Origin: Collinsella tanakaei
GTDB taxonomy: Bacteria > Actinomycetota > Coriobacteriia > Coriobacteriales > Coriobacteriaceae
Assembly: GCF_016900375.1 (NCBI RefSeq)
Contig: NZ_JACJKB010000007.1
Location: 62,001-126,000, forward strand
Reading direction: 5' to 3'
DNA: 64,000 nucleotides
The position numbers were made by a program, and so were the translations under genes. A model generated the notes under the pieces. That model did not search any database, was not told where the DNA came from, and saw only the letters and a list, made by a program, of their open reading frames with translations. Below, in pieces: positions 8,032 to 16,212 of this stretch; within the stretch, counting starts at the first letter, position 1; each line of letters begins with the position of its first letter.

Positions 8032-9015
8032 ATGAAGAAATTTTATGCAACAGGAGACTCTGCGTTACAGCTCATTCGTCTGGGCCTCCTTCCACGTGAC
8101 TACGCATCCTACGCGTTTGTCCCGAGCGATATCCTTGATGCCGCAAGTTGCGCCCGCGATATCAAACCGCTCGCCGCTTCCTCAGATGCGATTCGTCGGC
8201 TCAGTACCCCTTACACGGCTCTTGTTCCGGAACATGCACAGCGACGGACCTCGAAGCTCATCACATGCAAATCACTATCTGCAACCATCGAGGAACCCTA
8301 TCTCGTCGGCATCGATGAACACTGTCTTTGCGTCATTCCCGAACTCCTATTCGCGCTGTACTGTCAACAGCACAACATGGCGTCGAGCGTGCAGCTCGGG
8401 CTCGAGCTATGCGGAACCTATACACGCCCTGCCTACTCCAACCGCGAGTGCTTCGCTTCTTACGATCTTGGCAAGCTCACAGATGTGCTCTCTATCCGTG
8501 GATTTCTTTCCCGTAACCCGGGAATCTACGGTATGAAGCGCGCTACACGATTTGCCCGCTACCTACAGGACAAATCCGCTTCGCCTATGGAAACCAATCT
8601 GTTTCTTCTGCTTTGTCTTCCCGTCTCAGAAGGCGGATACGGCCTTCCCCTGCCTGAACTGAATGCCGACCTTCCCATCATCCAATACCTCGGCTCGAAT
8701 CATGAACCGGGGGTTCGCTATGGTGACCTCGTGTTCAAATCGGCTCACGTCGTCTTGGAATATCAGAGCCAGGAGCATCACAGTGAGCCGAACAAGATCG
8801 AAGCCGACGAGGACCGTCGCGATGATATCGAAGCGACCGGCTATACCGTCATGTTCATTACGCCCTTCCGCATCAAGGACTTCGACCGATTCGAGGCCGT
8901 AGCGCAGCGACTTGCCTATTATCTAGGCATCGATTTCTCACGGTGCGAGCCCGGCAGGACCGAAAAGCGCCTCGCCCTTCGGAGGCTTCTACTGCCTGCT
9001 ACATGGAATGTTTAG
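8032..9015 (+). CDS. Uncharacterised protein with C-terminal endonuclease-like domain
   Basis: A 327-residue protein not assigned to a named family. The C-terminal third reads VVLEYQSQEHH, then DEDRRDDIEATGYTVMFIT. That resembles PD-(D/E)XK domains of the DUF559/Vsr-like type, where E/D, H and R residues surround an EYDG..HH pattern. Residues 1-210 contain PYTALVPEHAQRR and cysteine-containing segments (LCVIPELLFALYCQ), reminiscent of AbiEi-like abortive-infection proteins, though this is not proven. The upstream 100 nt is AT-rich and no ribosome-binding site precedes the ATG, so a leaderless message is likely. Weaker codon bias than its neighbours hints at acquisition. Function unknown. Confidence 0.7.
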   Translation: MKKFYATGDSALQLIRLGLLPRDYASYAFVPSDILDAASCARDIKPLAASSDAIRRLSTPYTALVPEHAQRRTSKLITCKSLSATIEEPYLVGIDEHCLCVIPELLFALYCQQHNMASSVQLGLELCGTYTRPAYSNRECFASYDLGKLTDVLSIRGFLSRNPGIYGMKRATRFARYLQDKSASPMETNLFLLLCLPVSEGGYGLPLPELNADLPIIQYLGSNHEPGVRYGDLVFKSAHVVLEYQSQEHHSEPNKIEADEDRRDDIEATGYTVMFITPFRIKDFDRFEAVAQRLAYYLGIDFSRCEPGRTEKRLALRRLLLPATWNV

Positions 9016-9096
9016 AATATTCGTATTTTCCCAGTTGCTTGCCGCGCATATGTATAGGATTCACGGGCTAAAGGGCACGACCGGGCGCGAAAGTGA

Positions 9097-9229
9097 AGTT
9101 GGGTACGATTTTTCGGTGCCCATTCGCCACAGGCGGAACACCTTGTAATAAAACCGCAGGATTCAACTGGGCTTTTGTTAAGGGATACAGCACCTGTGAG
9201 ACTTGGGCACCGAAAAATCGTACCCAACT
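9097..9229. repeat. Small inverted-repeat-bounded element (133 bp)
   Basis: A perfect 26-bp inverted repeat (9097-9122 and 9204-9229) encloses 81 nt that are AT-richer than the surroundings. Each arm carries GTACGATTTTTCGGTGCCC or its complement. It lies between the convergent ends of the nuclease-like and phospholipase-like genes. No open frame or clear target duplication was seen. It could be a MITE-like element, a cruciform or a bidirectional terminator. Confidence 0.75.
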
Positions 9230-9273
9230 CGTATACATAGCCTATTAGAGCTTCGCTTGATGAAGGTTGGTGT

Positions 9274-10095
9274 CTACAAACGCTCCTCAAGCGCCCGATC
9301 GGTGGCATCGAGGACGTCGTTGAAGGTGATCTCGAAGAAGTCCTCGGTGAGGAGCTGGTACGGAACGTGATCGGGTACGCCGTTCGTGCGAACGATCTCG
9401 TGAGTCACCACAATGGCGTCGTGTACGTGAGGAGCGGCAATGGCATATTGGGGAAACGCCGCAGCAGCCTGCAGGAGCTCCGACGTTTCACGCGGAATCG
9501 ACGAGATAGGCAGCATCTTGCCGAACCCATCGAAGTCACCCTGCTTCTTGATGCGGAACTGCTCGGACGGCTTGCCGCCGTGCTCGTCAAGAAATTGGTT
9601 CACGCGCGTGTTCCACAGGTTGTCCGCCAGCAGGTGAGCCCAGGTGCCCAGCAACAGGTCAAACAAGGTGCGAGCAGGGCTCGGCAGGCAGGGCGCCACG
9701 TCGTCGGGCGCGCTCGCGGGCTGCTCTGCCGCCTTCTGTCCCTCGAAGCGCTGGGGAAAATGCACGCGATCGATCGCATTGCGCTCCTGCTCGATCGTCG
9801 TCGGCACGACATGAGCGCACTGCAGGTCGCTCGCGGTCAGCCGGGCATACTGCGGAGCCACATAGGTATCCCAGAACTCGCGTTCGCGCGGCTTGGGGAT
9901 GAACTCCGGCGCCGCAAAATGGGTCTTGCGATACGGGACGGGTTGGTCGATTCCGGGCACCATATAGCCGACCATGATATCCGGCACCAGGTTGCCGAAC
10001 AGAAACGCGTTGGCGTCGCGGACGGCACGCGTGACGGCGCCGCCGCGTTCCAGCAGACGCTCGGTCTGGGCGATATGGATGTTCCAACTCGGCAT
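9274..10095 (-). CDS. Zinc-dependent phospholipase C-like domain protein
   Basis: A 273-residue protein starting MPSWNIHIAQ, with NAFLFGNLVPDI, a following His (KTHF), and LLGTWAHLLADNLWN in the centre. This is the pattern of the all-helical Zn-dependent phospholipase C/S1-P1 nuclease fold (PF00882-like), where an N-terminal Trp/His and internal His/Asp residues bind zinc. There is no signal peptide, unlike secreted clostridial alpha-toxin, so an intracellular or housekeeping hydrolase is more likely. GGGAGAGGG lies ~10 nt before the start. It is downstream of pheT but separated by a strong hairpin. Substrate unknown. Confidence 0.75.
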   Translation of the reverse strand: MPSWNIHIAQTERLLERGGAVTRAVRDANAFLFGNLVPDIMVGYMVPGIDQPVPYRKTHFAAPEFIPKPREREFWDTYVAPQYARLTASDLQCAHVVPTTIEQERNAIDRVHFPQRFEGQKAAEQPASAPDDVAPCLPSPARTLFDLLLGTWAHLLADNLWNTRVNQFLDEHGGKPSEQFRIKKQGDFDGFGKMLPISSIPRETSELLQAAAAFPQYAIAAPHVHDAIVVTHEIVRTNGVPDHVPYQLLTEDFFEITFNDVLDATDRALEERL

Positions 10096-10123
10096 GTTTC
10101 GCAGCCCTCTCCCCCGTGATAGC

Positions 10124-10150
10124 AGGGACCCGCGCCAAGCGCGGGTCCCT
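10124..10150 (-). terminator. Hairpin terminator after pheT
   Basis: AGGGACCCGCGC and its complement form a 12-bp stem with a 3-nt loop, 48 nt beyond the pheT stop and 29 nt before the next minus-strand start. No U-run follows. Confidence 0.7.
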
Positions 10151-10197
10151 CTAGTATACGCCGTTAAACAGGCGGTTATGTAAGCCGTGCGGCAACC

Positions 10198-12654
10198 TTA
10201 GGCGCGCACCTCGCCGCCCGTGGCCTTGCAGACCTTCGTGACCAGCTTGGAGTGGGCCTTCTCGACTTCCTCGGAGGTCAGCGTGTGGTCGTCGGAACGG
10301 TACGTCAGCGCGAACGCCATCGACTTCTTGCCTTCGCCCACGCGAACCGGATCGCGGTAGACGTCGAACAGGCGCACGCCAGCGAGCAGCTTACCGCCCG
10401 CGCTCGTGATACGACGCTCCAGATCCTCGCAGGTCACGCTCTCGTCGACCACGATGGCCAGATCGTGCTCAACGCTCGGGAAGCTCGAGAACTCGTGGTA
10501 GGCCTCCTGGTTGCGCGCACCGGAGAGCAGCGCGTCGAAGTTGAGCTCAAAGGCCACCACGGGCAGATCGATATCCATGGCCTCGCGCGCGTCGGGGTGG
10601 ATCTCGCCGACCCATCCGAGCACCGTGCCGCCCGAGAGAACCTCGGCGCCGCGGCCGGGCTGCAGGAAGGCGTAACCCTCGCCCTCGGCGGGACGGAAGC
10701 GCACCTTCTCGATGCGCAGCTGGGCCAGCAGCTCCTCAACCACGCCCTTGCCGTCGAAGAAGCGCAGCGGACGGTACTTCTGCAGCCAGGTGATGTCGTC
10801 CATGGCGCCAGACAGCACGCCGGCGAGGCTCATACGCTCCTTGGGCTTGCTCGCGTTCTCGCGGCCGTGGAACAGGCGCCCGATCTCGTACAGCTGCACG
10901 TTGGCGGTGCCGTGGGCCTCGTTGTAGGCAACGGAGCGCAGCAGGCCCGGGATGAGCGAGCGGCGCATCTCGGTCTGGTCGGCGATCAGCGGATCCATGA
11001 GGACCACCGGGCATCCGCGACCCTCCTCGGACATGCCGATCTTCTTCAGGTCGTCCGCCGCGGCGAAGCCGAAGGTCGTCGTCTCGTTGAGGCCGCAAGC
11101 ACGAAGGATCTGACCGATCTTGCGGGTGAGATGCTGGTCGCGGGTCAGGCCGCCGATGTGGTTCTTGGCCGCCGGGATGGTCGCCTCGACACGATCCATG
11201 CCCCACAGGCGCAGAATCTCCTCGATGAGGTCGATCTCGCGCGGTAGGTCGGGGCGGAAGCTCGGGGTCACAACGTGGAACGTGTCGTCATCGGCGCGCG
11301 AGACCGTGCAGCCGAGGCGCGTGAGCGCGCGCTCGACGAAGTCGGCCTCGATATCGGCGCCGCAGATGGCGTGCACGCGCGAGAGGCGCAGCGTCAGCTC
11401 GGGCTGCTGCTTCGGCGCAGGATACAGGTCCACGTAGCCGGGTGCGACCTCGCCGCCGGCGAGCTCCTCGATAAGGGCGCAAGTGATGTTGGCGACATCC
11501 ACGCAGCCGGTCTCGTCAACCTGGCGCTCAAAACGGATGGAGGCGTCGGAGATGAGCGACAGGTCGCGGCTCGTGTGCGAGGTGCGGCCGGCGTCGAAGC
11601 AGGCGCTCTCGACCATGACGTCGACGGTGTCGTCCTCGATCTCGGAATCCATGCCGCCCATGACGCCCGCCAGCGCAACAGGGCGCTCGCCGTCGGTGAT
11701 GAGCGTCATGCCCGCGGAGAGCGTGCGCTCGACGCCGTCGAGGGTCGTGAAGGCCTCGCCCTCCTGCGCGGCGCGGACCACGACGGAGCGCTTGCCGTCG
11801 CGGGCGGCGAAGGTGGAGAGGTCGAAGGCGTGCAGCGGCTGGCCGGTAAGCATCATCACGTAGTTGGTGATGTCGACGATGTTGTTGTGCGGACGGATGC
11901 CGAGCGCGGTCAGGCGCTGGACCATCCAGTCGGGGCTCGGGCCGACCTTCACGTTGCGCACGATGCGCGCGACATACCGGTCGCACATGCCCTCGCCGTC
12001 GAAGGTGACCGTGAGCTCATCGGCGGTCGGAGTGCCCTTCTCCTCCTTGATCTGAGGGTAATCCACGTGGTAATCGCGGTCGTAGATGGCTCCGACCTCA
12101 CGGGCGATACCCACCATGGAGAGGCAGTCGGGACGGTTGGGCGTGATCTCGCAGTCGAGCACCGTCTCGGAAGTGCCCTGATACTGCGCGAACGGCACGC
12201 CCACCGGCGCGTCGGGCGGCAGGATCATGATGCCCGAGTGATCGCCGGAGAGCCCCAGCTCGCGCGCGGAGCAGTTCATGCCGCAGGACAGAACGCCGCG
12301 CAACTTGGACTTCTTGATCTTGATGCCGCCGGGCAGCTCGGCGCCGATCATGGCGGTCACGATGTGGTCGCCCTCGTTGAAGTTCTGGGCGCCGCAGACG
12401 ATCTGCAGCGGCTCGGGATTGCCATCCTCGCCCAGATTGAACTGGCCCACATCGACCTTGGTGACCCACATGTGGTCGGAGTCGGGATGGGGCTCCTTGG
12501 ACAGCACCTGAGCGGTGACGACGTGGTCGAACGACTCGCCCACGGTATCGACGGACTCCACCTCGGTGCCCGTGCGGATGAACTCTGCGACCAGCTCTGC
12601 CGGGTCGCTCGGCAGCTCGATCATCTCGCCGAGCCAACTATACGGAACGCGCAT
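10198..12654 (-). CDS. pheT: Phenylalanyl-tRNA synthetase beta subunit
   Basis: An 818-residue beta chain of the (alpha-beta)2 enzyme that charges tRNA-Phe. In order: N-terminal MRVPYSWLGEM, an EMAP-like tRNA-binding domain (~40-150, with GMNCSARELGLSGDHSGIMIL), the B3/B4 editing domain, the B5 domain and the C-terminal ferredoxin-fold anticodon-binding domain (YHEFSSFPSVEHDLAIVVDE to the end). The start at 12654 follows AGGAG; an in-frame extension upstream is rejected. It follows pheS on the same strand after an unusually long 308-nt gap holding two copies of a structured repeat. It is presumably co-expressed from the pheS T-box. Confidence 0.98.
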   Translation of the reverse strand: MRVPYSWLGEMIELPSDPAELVAEFIRTGTEVESVDTVGESFDHVVTAQVLSKEPHPDSDHMWVTKVDVGQFNLGEDGNPEPLQIVCGAQNFNEGDHIVTAMIGAELPGGIKIKKSKLRGVLSCGMNCSARELGLSGDHSGIMILPPDAPVGVPFAQYQGTSETVLDCEITPNRPDCLSMVGIAREVGAIYDRDYHVDYPQIKEEKGTPTADELTVTFDGEGMCDRYVARIVRNVKVGPSPDWMVQRLTALGIRPHNNIVDITNYVMMLTGQPLHAFDLSTFAARDGKRSVVVRAAQEGEAFTTLDGVERTLSAGMTLITDGERPVALAGVMGGMDSEIEDDTVDVMVESACFDAGRTSHTSRDLSLISDASIRFERQVDETGCVDVANITCALIEELAGGEVAPGYVDLYPAPKQQPELTLRLSRVHAICGADIEADFVERALTRLGCTVSRADDDTFHVVTPSFRPDLPREIDLIEEILRLWGMDRVEATIPAAKNHIGGLTRDQHLTRKIGQILRACGLNETTTFGFAAADDLKKIGMSEEGRGCPVVLMDPLIADQTEMRRSLIPGLLRSVAYNEAHGTANVQLYEIGRLFHGRENASKPKERMSLAGVLSGAMDDITWLQKYRPLRFFDGKGVVEELLAQLRIEKVRFRPAEGEGYAFLQPGRGAEVLSGGTVLGWVGEIHPDAREAMDIDLPVVAFELNFDALLSGARNQEAYHEFSSFPSVEHDLAIVVDESVTCEDLERRITSAGGKLLAGVRLFDVYRDPVRVGEGKKSMAFALTYRSDDHTLTSEEVEKAHSKLVTKVCKATGGEVRA

Positions 12655-12708
12655 CGCGTCTTCTCCTCTCGATATGTGAAATAACCCTAGGGGTTTTCTT
12701 ACATCTGA

Positions 12709-12828
12709 CAACGGAGACGGCTTTTCCAGGTGCCCGAGATTGGGGTGAAAGAGGAGGGTGCACGCCTAGCGTGCGGCGCCCAACGATTGAACCCCAAGGT
12801 CGGGTGCCTGGGAAAGCCGCAGGGATCA
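12709..12828 (+). ncRNA. Structured tandem element, copy A (candidate RNA or palindromic repeat)
   Basis: This 120-nt element sits in the pheS-pheT gap. A 20-bp outer stem (12718-12737 with 12800-12819) is continuous on the plus strand if three G.U pairs are allowed; on the minus strand these become A.C mismatches. Inside are a 7-bp stem TTGGGGT/ACCCCAA and a third stem GGGTGC/GCGCCC. It is followed 10 nt later by a second copy with compensatory changes. The element therefore probably acts as RNA from the strand opposite to pheST, or is a mobile palindromic repeat. Its promoter is unknown. Confidence 0.6.
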
Positions 12829-12837
12829 ATGGACCTG

Positions 12838-12956
12838 CAACGGAGACGGGTTTTCCAGGTGCCGCAGATTGCCCTGAAAGAGGAGGGCATAGGCCTTCGC
12901 GCCATGCCCGACGATTGAAGGGCAAGGTGCGGTGCCTGGGAAACCCGCGGGGATCA
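12838..12956 (+). ncRNA. Structured tandem element, copy B (candidate RNA or palindromic repeat)
   Basis: Second copy, 119 nt. It starts with the same CAACGGAGACGG and ends with the same GGGATCA as copy A. The outer stem begins CGGGTTTTCC where A has CGGCTTTTCC, and its partner changes to AAACCCG. The middle stem is TTGCCCT/AGGGCAA instead of TTGGGGT/ACCCCAA, and the inner stem is GGGCAT/ATGCCC. Loops such as GAAAGAGGAGGG and CGATTGA are conserved. Confidence 0.6.
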
Positions 12957-12962
12957 GTCAAC

Positions 12963-14039
12963 CTAGAACTGGTTCAAGAAGCGCATATCACCCGTCATGA
13001 GCGTGCGCAGGTCGGGCAGGTCGTAGCGCAGCGCCGCCACGCGCTCGACGCCGATGCCGAAGGCGAAGCCGCTGTAGCGCTCAGGGTCGATGCCGCAGTT
13101 GACGAGCACGTTGGGGTCGACCATGCCGCAGCCCAGGATCTCGATCCAACCGGAGTGCTTGCAGAAGCTGCAGCCCTCGCCGTGGCACACGCCGCAGCTC
13201 ACGTCGACCTCGCAGGAGGGCTCGGTGAACGGGAAGAAGTGCGGGCGGTAGCGCGTCTTGCGCTCGGAGCCGAACATGCACTTCACGAAGTAATCGAGCG
13301 TGCCCTTGAGGTCGCCGAAGGTGATGCCCTCGTCGACCACGAGGCCCTCGACCTGGTTGAACTGGGGCAGGTGGCAGGCGTCGGGGGTGTCGGGGCGATA
13401 CACCGTGCCCGGCGCGATCATGTAGATGGGCGGCTTCTGGCTCTCCATGATGTGCACCTGCACGCCAGAGGTCTGGGTGCGCAGCAGGACGTCGGACTCG
13501 CCGTGCGCGTGCGCCTCGGAGTGGGCGCAGGTGCCCGGCGCGTTGTCCACGACGTAGAACGTGTCGCGCGCGCTGCGGCTCGGGTGATCCATGGGGGCAT
13601 TCAGCGCGGTGAAGTTGTAGTAGGTCGTCTCCACGTGCGGACCGTCCTCGACCGTGTAGCCGATGCCGCAGAAGACGTCCTCCATCTCCTCGATGATCTG
13701 GTTGATGAGGTGCTGATGGCCGATCTTGGGGCGGGCGCCCGGCAGGGTGACGTCCACAGCCTCGGTGGCCATGAGATCGCGCATGGCGGCGCGCTTGAGA
13801 GCGCCGCCGCGGCTCTCGACGAGGCTCTCGGCAAGACGGCGCAGCTCGTTGGCGCGCTTACCCAGAACGGGGCGCTCCTCGGGGGCGACCTTGCCCATCA
13901 TGTGCATCACCGAGGTGATCTCGCCCTTGCGGCCGAGCAGCGCCACGCGCGCCTGCTCGAGCGCCTCGGGCGTGGCTGCGCCCTCGATCATCTCCTTGGC
14001 CTTGGCTTCAAGCTGGTCAAGGTCTTCGATCAGACTCAT
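12963..14039 (-). CDS. pheS: Phenylalanyl-tRNA synthetase alpha subunit
   Basis: A 358-residue catalytic alpha subunit (class II synthetase). It has an N-terminal coiled coil (residues 1-90), motif 2 around TVYRPDTPDACHLPQFNQVEG, the Phe-pocket region FFPFTEPSCEVDVSC and motif 3 GFAFGIGVERVAALRYDLPDLR near the C-terminus. A Cys-rich insertion (CGVCHGEGCSFCKHSGW) is normal for bacterial PheS. GAAGGGA precedes the ATG. It is transcribed from a T-box leader directly upstream and followed by the structured repeats and pheT. Confidence 0.98.
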   Translation of the reverse strand: MSLIEDLDQLEAKAKEMIEGAATPEALEQARVALLGRKGEITSVMHMMGKVAPEERPVLGKRANELRRLAESLVESRGGALKRAAMRDLMATEAVDVTLPGARPKIGHQHLINQIIEEMEDVFCGIGYTVEDGPHVETTYYNFTALNAPMDHPSRSARDTFYVVDNAPGTCAHSEAHAHGESDVLLRTQTSGVQVHIMESQKPPIYMIAPGTVYRPDTPDACHLPQFNQVEGLVVDEGITFGDLKGTLDYFVKCMFGSERKTRYRPHFFPFTEPSCEVDVSCGVCHGEGCSFCKHSGWIEILGCGMVDPNVLVNCGIDPERYSGFAFGIGVERVAALRYDLPDLRTLMTGDMRFLNQF

Positions 14040-14058
14040 GAATCATCCCTTCTCTAAC

Positions 14059-14345
14059 AAAAAAACCGTCCTTCGCGCTTGGGACTGCCCCCTCGCGCCA
14101 AGGACGGATAAATCCGCGGTACCACCTTGTTTGGCTGCCGGATGTCAGGCCCGACATGCCCTCTTTTGCCCGATCTCGCCCGGGCGGGCGGCTTCCCTAC
14201 TCAGCACACTTGGCGCCGTTCAGGTCGCTGCTCGGGAGTGAACGCTGCGTCCTTGCCCACGCAGGAAGGCTTTCAGCCGGTGACCTTCCCTCTCTTGCCG
14301 GGGCGCGGCGGGCGCAACCCTCTCCGTCATCGCGTTGGGGGCAAG
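14059..14345 (-). promoter_or_regulatory. T-box riboswitch leader of pheST
   Basis: On the minus strand, AAGGTGGTACCGCGG (14115-14129) is the conserved T-box that pairs with uncharged tRNA acceptor ends. The competing terminator is CCGTCCTT ... AAGGACGG followed by seven T (14059-14108). Upstream lie hairpins typical of Stem I and an AGTA-like segment. TTC at 14240-14242, in GCGTTCAC, is a candidate Phe specifier codon. Low charged tRNA-Phe would stabilise the antiterminator and permit pheST transcription. The T-box and terminator are certain; the specifier position is tentative. Confidence 0.93.
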
Positions 14346-14386
14346 GATAACACAAGGATGTGTGCGCTCGGTGCCTCAACGCGCGA

Positions 14387-14555
14387 TGTCCACTTTCAGG
14401 ACGGAGATGTTTTCGGACATCCGGCGCCGCGGGCGGGTTGGCCTCTCTGGGGACGTAGCCGGGAGGTGCCACGCCGGGAGTCCCGGACGGCAGCTTCGTC
14501 GCGGTGGCCGGCGTGGCGCCTCCCGGCTACGTCCCCAGAGAGGCCAACCCGCCCG
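14387..14555 (+). repeat. Long palindromic repeat, family I, copy 1
   Basis: A flank with CCACTTTCAGGACGGAG (14387-14416) is followed by a 48-bp hairpin (14430-14477 with 14508-14555) broken only by one G.T wobble. The core is CTGGGGACGTAGCCGGGAGG and the loop is 30 nt. It lies between the divergent pheST leader and the carboxypeptidase gene, so it is not placed to terminate either. Its right end is 9 nt from a possible -10 (TACACT, 14564-14569). Confidence 0.9.
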
Positions 14556-14603
14556 AAACCGGCTACACTTAGCCCATGAGAAACGCCGAACAAGGGGGTC
14601 GCC

Positions 14604-16133
14604 ATGGGCAACAAGACCAAGCACAGCGCGAAGAAGCTCGAAAAGAAGCTCCGCAAACTCGAGCGCGAGCTGTGGACCTACGAGTACCTGACCAAGATCA
14701 CGCAGTTCGACGGCGCCACGATCGCACCCGAGAACGGCGCCGCAGCGCGCGGCGAGGCGCTGGCAGCCCTGAGCTCTGCACATCACACGCTGCTTACCCG
14801 CGACGCTTCGCGCGAGCTCATCCACGATCTGAAGAAGGCTGCAGCCAAGGGCAGGATCTCCGGTCAGCTGGCCGACGAGGCGCGCGTGCTCGCGCGCGAC
14901 CAGCGCGAGGCCTCTGCCATCCCAACCGCGGAGGAAGAGGCCTGGACGCGCCTGACCTGCGAGGCCGACGCCGTGTGGCACAAGGCCAAGCTCGCAAACG
15001 ACTGGGCGTCGTTTGAGCCCTATGTGGACCGCATCGTGGAGACCCTCAAGCGCCACGCCGGCTATCTCGACAGCAGCAAGGACCCCTACGACGTGCTGCT
15101 TGACCAGTACGAGCGCGGCCTGACCGCCAAGAGCTTCGACGCCTTCTGCGACCAGGTGCGCGAGACGGTCGTGCCCATCGTGCACGCCATCGTCGAGCGC
15201 GGCTACCAGCCGAACACGAGCTTCTTCGACGCGCGTGTTCCTGCCGACCTGCAGAAGAAGATCTCGTTCGACCTCATCGAGCTTATGGGCATCGACCGCG
15301 CCGACACGACGCTCGCCTTCACTGAGCACCCCTTCTCCGAGGGCTTCTCCGCGGGTGATGCGCGCATAGCCACCCATATCTACGAGGACAACCTCATCTC
15401 GAACGTCTACTCCATCATCCACGAGGCGGGGCACGCCGCCTACGAGCTGGGCGTCGACCCCGCCTACAGCTACACCTGCCTGGCCGGCGGCACCTCGATG
15501 GGCATCCACGAGAGCCAGTCGCGTTTCTTCGAGAACATCGTGGGCCGCAGCCGCGCCTTCATGGGCCCGTTGCTCGGCGTGCTGCGCCGCCGCGTTCCGG
15601 CCGTGTTCGGCAGCGTCTCCGAAGACGAGCTCTACCGCGCCGTGAACATCGCGCAGCCCTCGCTCATCCGCACCGAGGCCGACGAGCTCACCTATCCGCT
15701 GCACATCATGATCCGCTACGAGATTGAGCGCCTGCTGTTCTCCGGCGAGGCAACGGCGCGCGACGTCCCCGGGCTGTGGGCCGACCTCACCCGTCGCTAC
15801 CTGGGCATCGAGGTTCCCGACGATACGCATGGCTGCCTGCAGGACACGCATTGGTCTGGCGGCGACTTCGGGTACTTCCCGAGCTACGCGCTGGGCAGCG
15901 CCTACGACGCGCAGTTCCTGATCGCCATGGTCGGCGACGGCATCGACGTGGGAGCCGCCTGCGCCGCGGGCGACCTCGCCCCCATCCGCTCGTGGCTCGA
16001 GCAGAAGATCTGGCGCTGGGGCCGCAGCAAGGACGCCCCCGAGCTCATCGAGCTCGCCTGCGGCCAGCCCTTCGACGCCACGCCGTACTGCGAGTACCTC
16101 GCCAAGAAGTTCGGCGCGCTCTACGCTCTGTAA
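14604..16133 (+). CDS. M32-family zinc carboxypeptidase
   Basis: A 509-residue carboxypeptidase of the Taq/M32 family, which removes C-terminal residues from peptides in the cytoplasm. The zinc motif HEAGH is at 273-277 and the third ligand is Glu303 in GIHESQSRFFEN. Other family blocks are TEHPFSEGFSAGDARIATH, the Tyr/Arg-rich SLIRTEADELTYPLHIMIRYEIE and DTHWSGGDFGYFPSYALG. Length matches the family (~500). AAGGGGG lies 5 nt before the ATG. It is followed by an SPFH gene on the same strand after ~80 nt. It probably takes part in peptide turnover and amino-acid supply. Confidence 0.95.
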   Translation: MGNKTKHSAKKLEKKLRKLERELWTYEYLTKITQFDGATIAPENGAAARGEALAALSSAHHTLLTRDASRELIHDLKKAAAKGRISGQLADEARVLARDQREASAIPTAEEEAWTRLTCEADAVWHKAKLANDWASFEPYVDRIVETLKRHAGYLDSSKDPYDVLLDQYERGLTAKSFDAFCDQVRETVVPIVHAIVERGYQPNTSFFDARVPADLQKKISFDLIELMGIDRADTTLAFTEHPFSEGFSAGDARIATHIYEDNLISNVYSIIHEAGHAAYELGVDPAYSYTCLAGGTSMGIHESQSRFFENIVGRSRAFMGPLLGVLRRRVPAVFGSVSEDELYRAVNIAQPSLIRTEADELTYPLHIMIRYEIERLLFSGEATARDVPGLWADLTRRYLGIEVPDDTHGCLQDTHWSGGDFGYFPSYALGSAYDAQFLIAMVGDGIDVGAACAAGDLAPIRSWLEQKIWRWGRSKDAPELIELACGQPFDATPYCEYLAKKFGALYAL

Positions 16134-16212
16134 CCTCAGGCCTCCGACCGTACGGGCCTGCTAACATGTGGGTACCCTATTCGCAAACGTCCCTTCGTTC
16201 TAAGGAAGCACC

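Noticed and set aside
12655-12962. Small protein encoded in the pheS-pheT gap
   Set aside because: In-frame translations exist but mirror the palindromic repeats (Pro/Arg-rich) and have no ribosome-binding site. RNA/repeat structure explains the region better.
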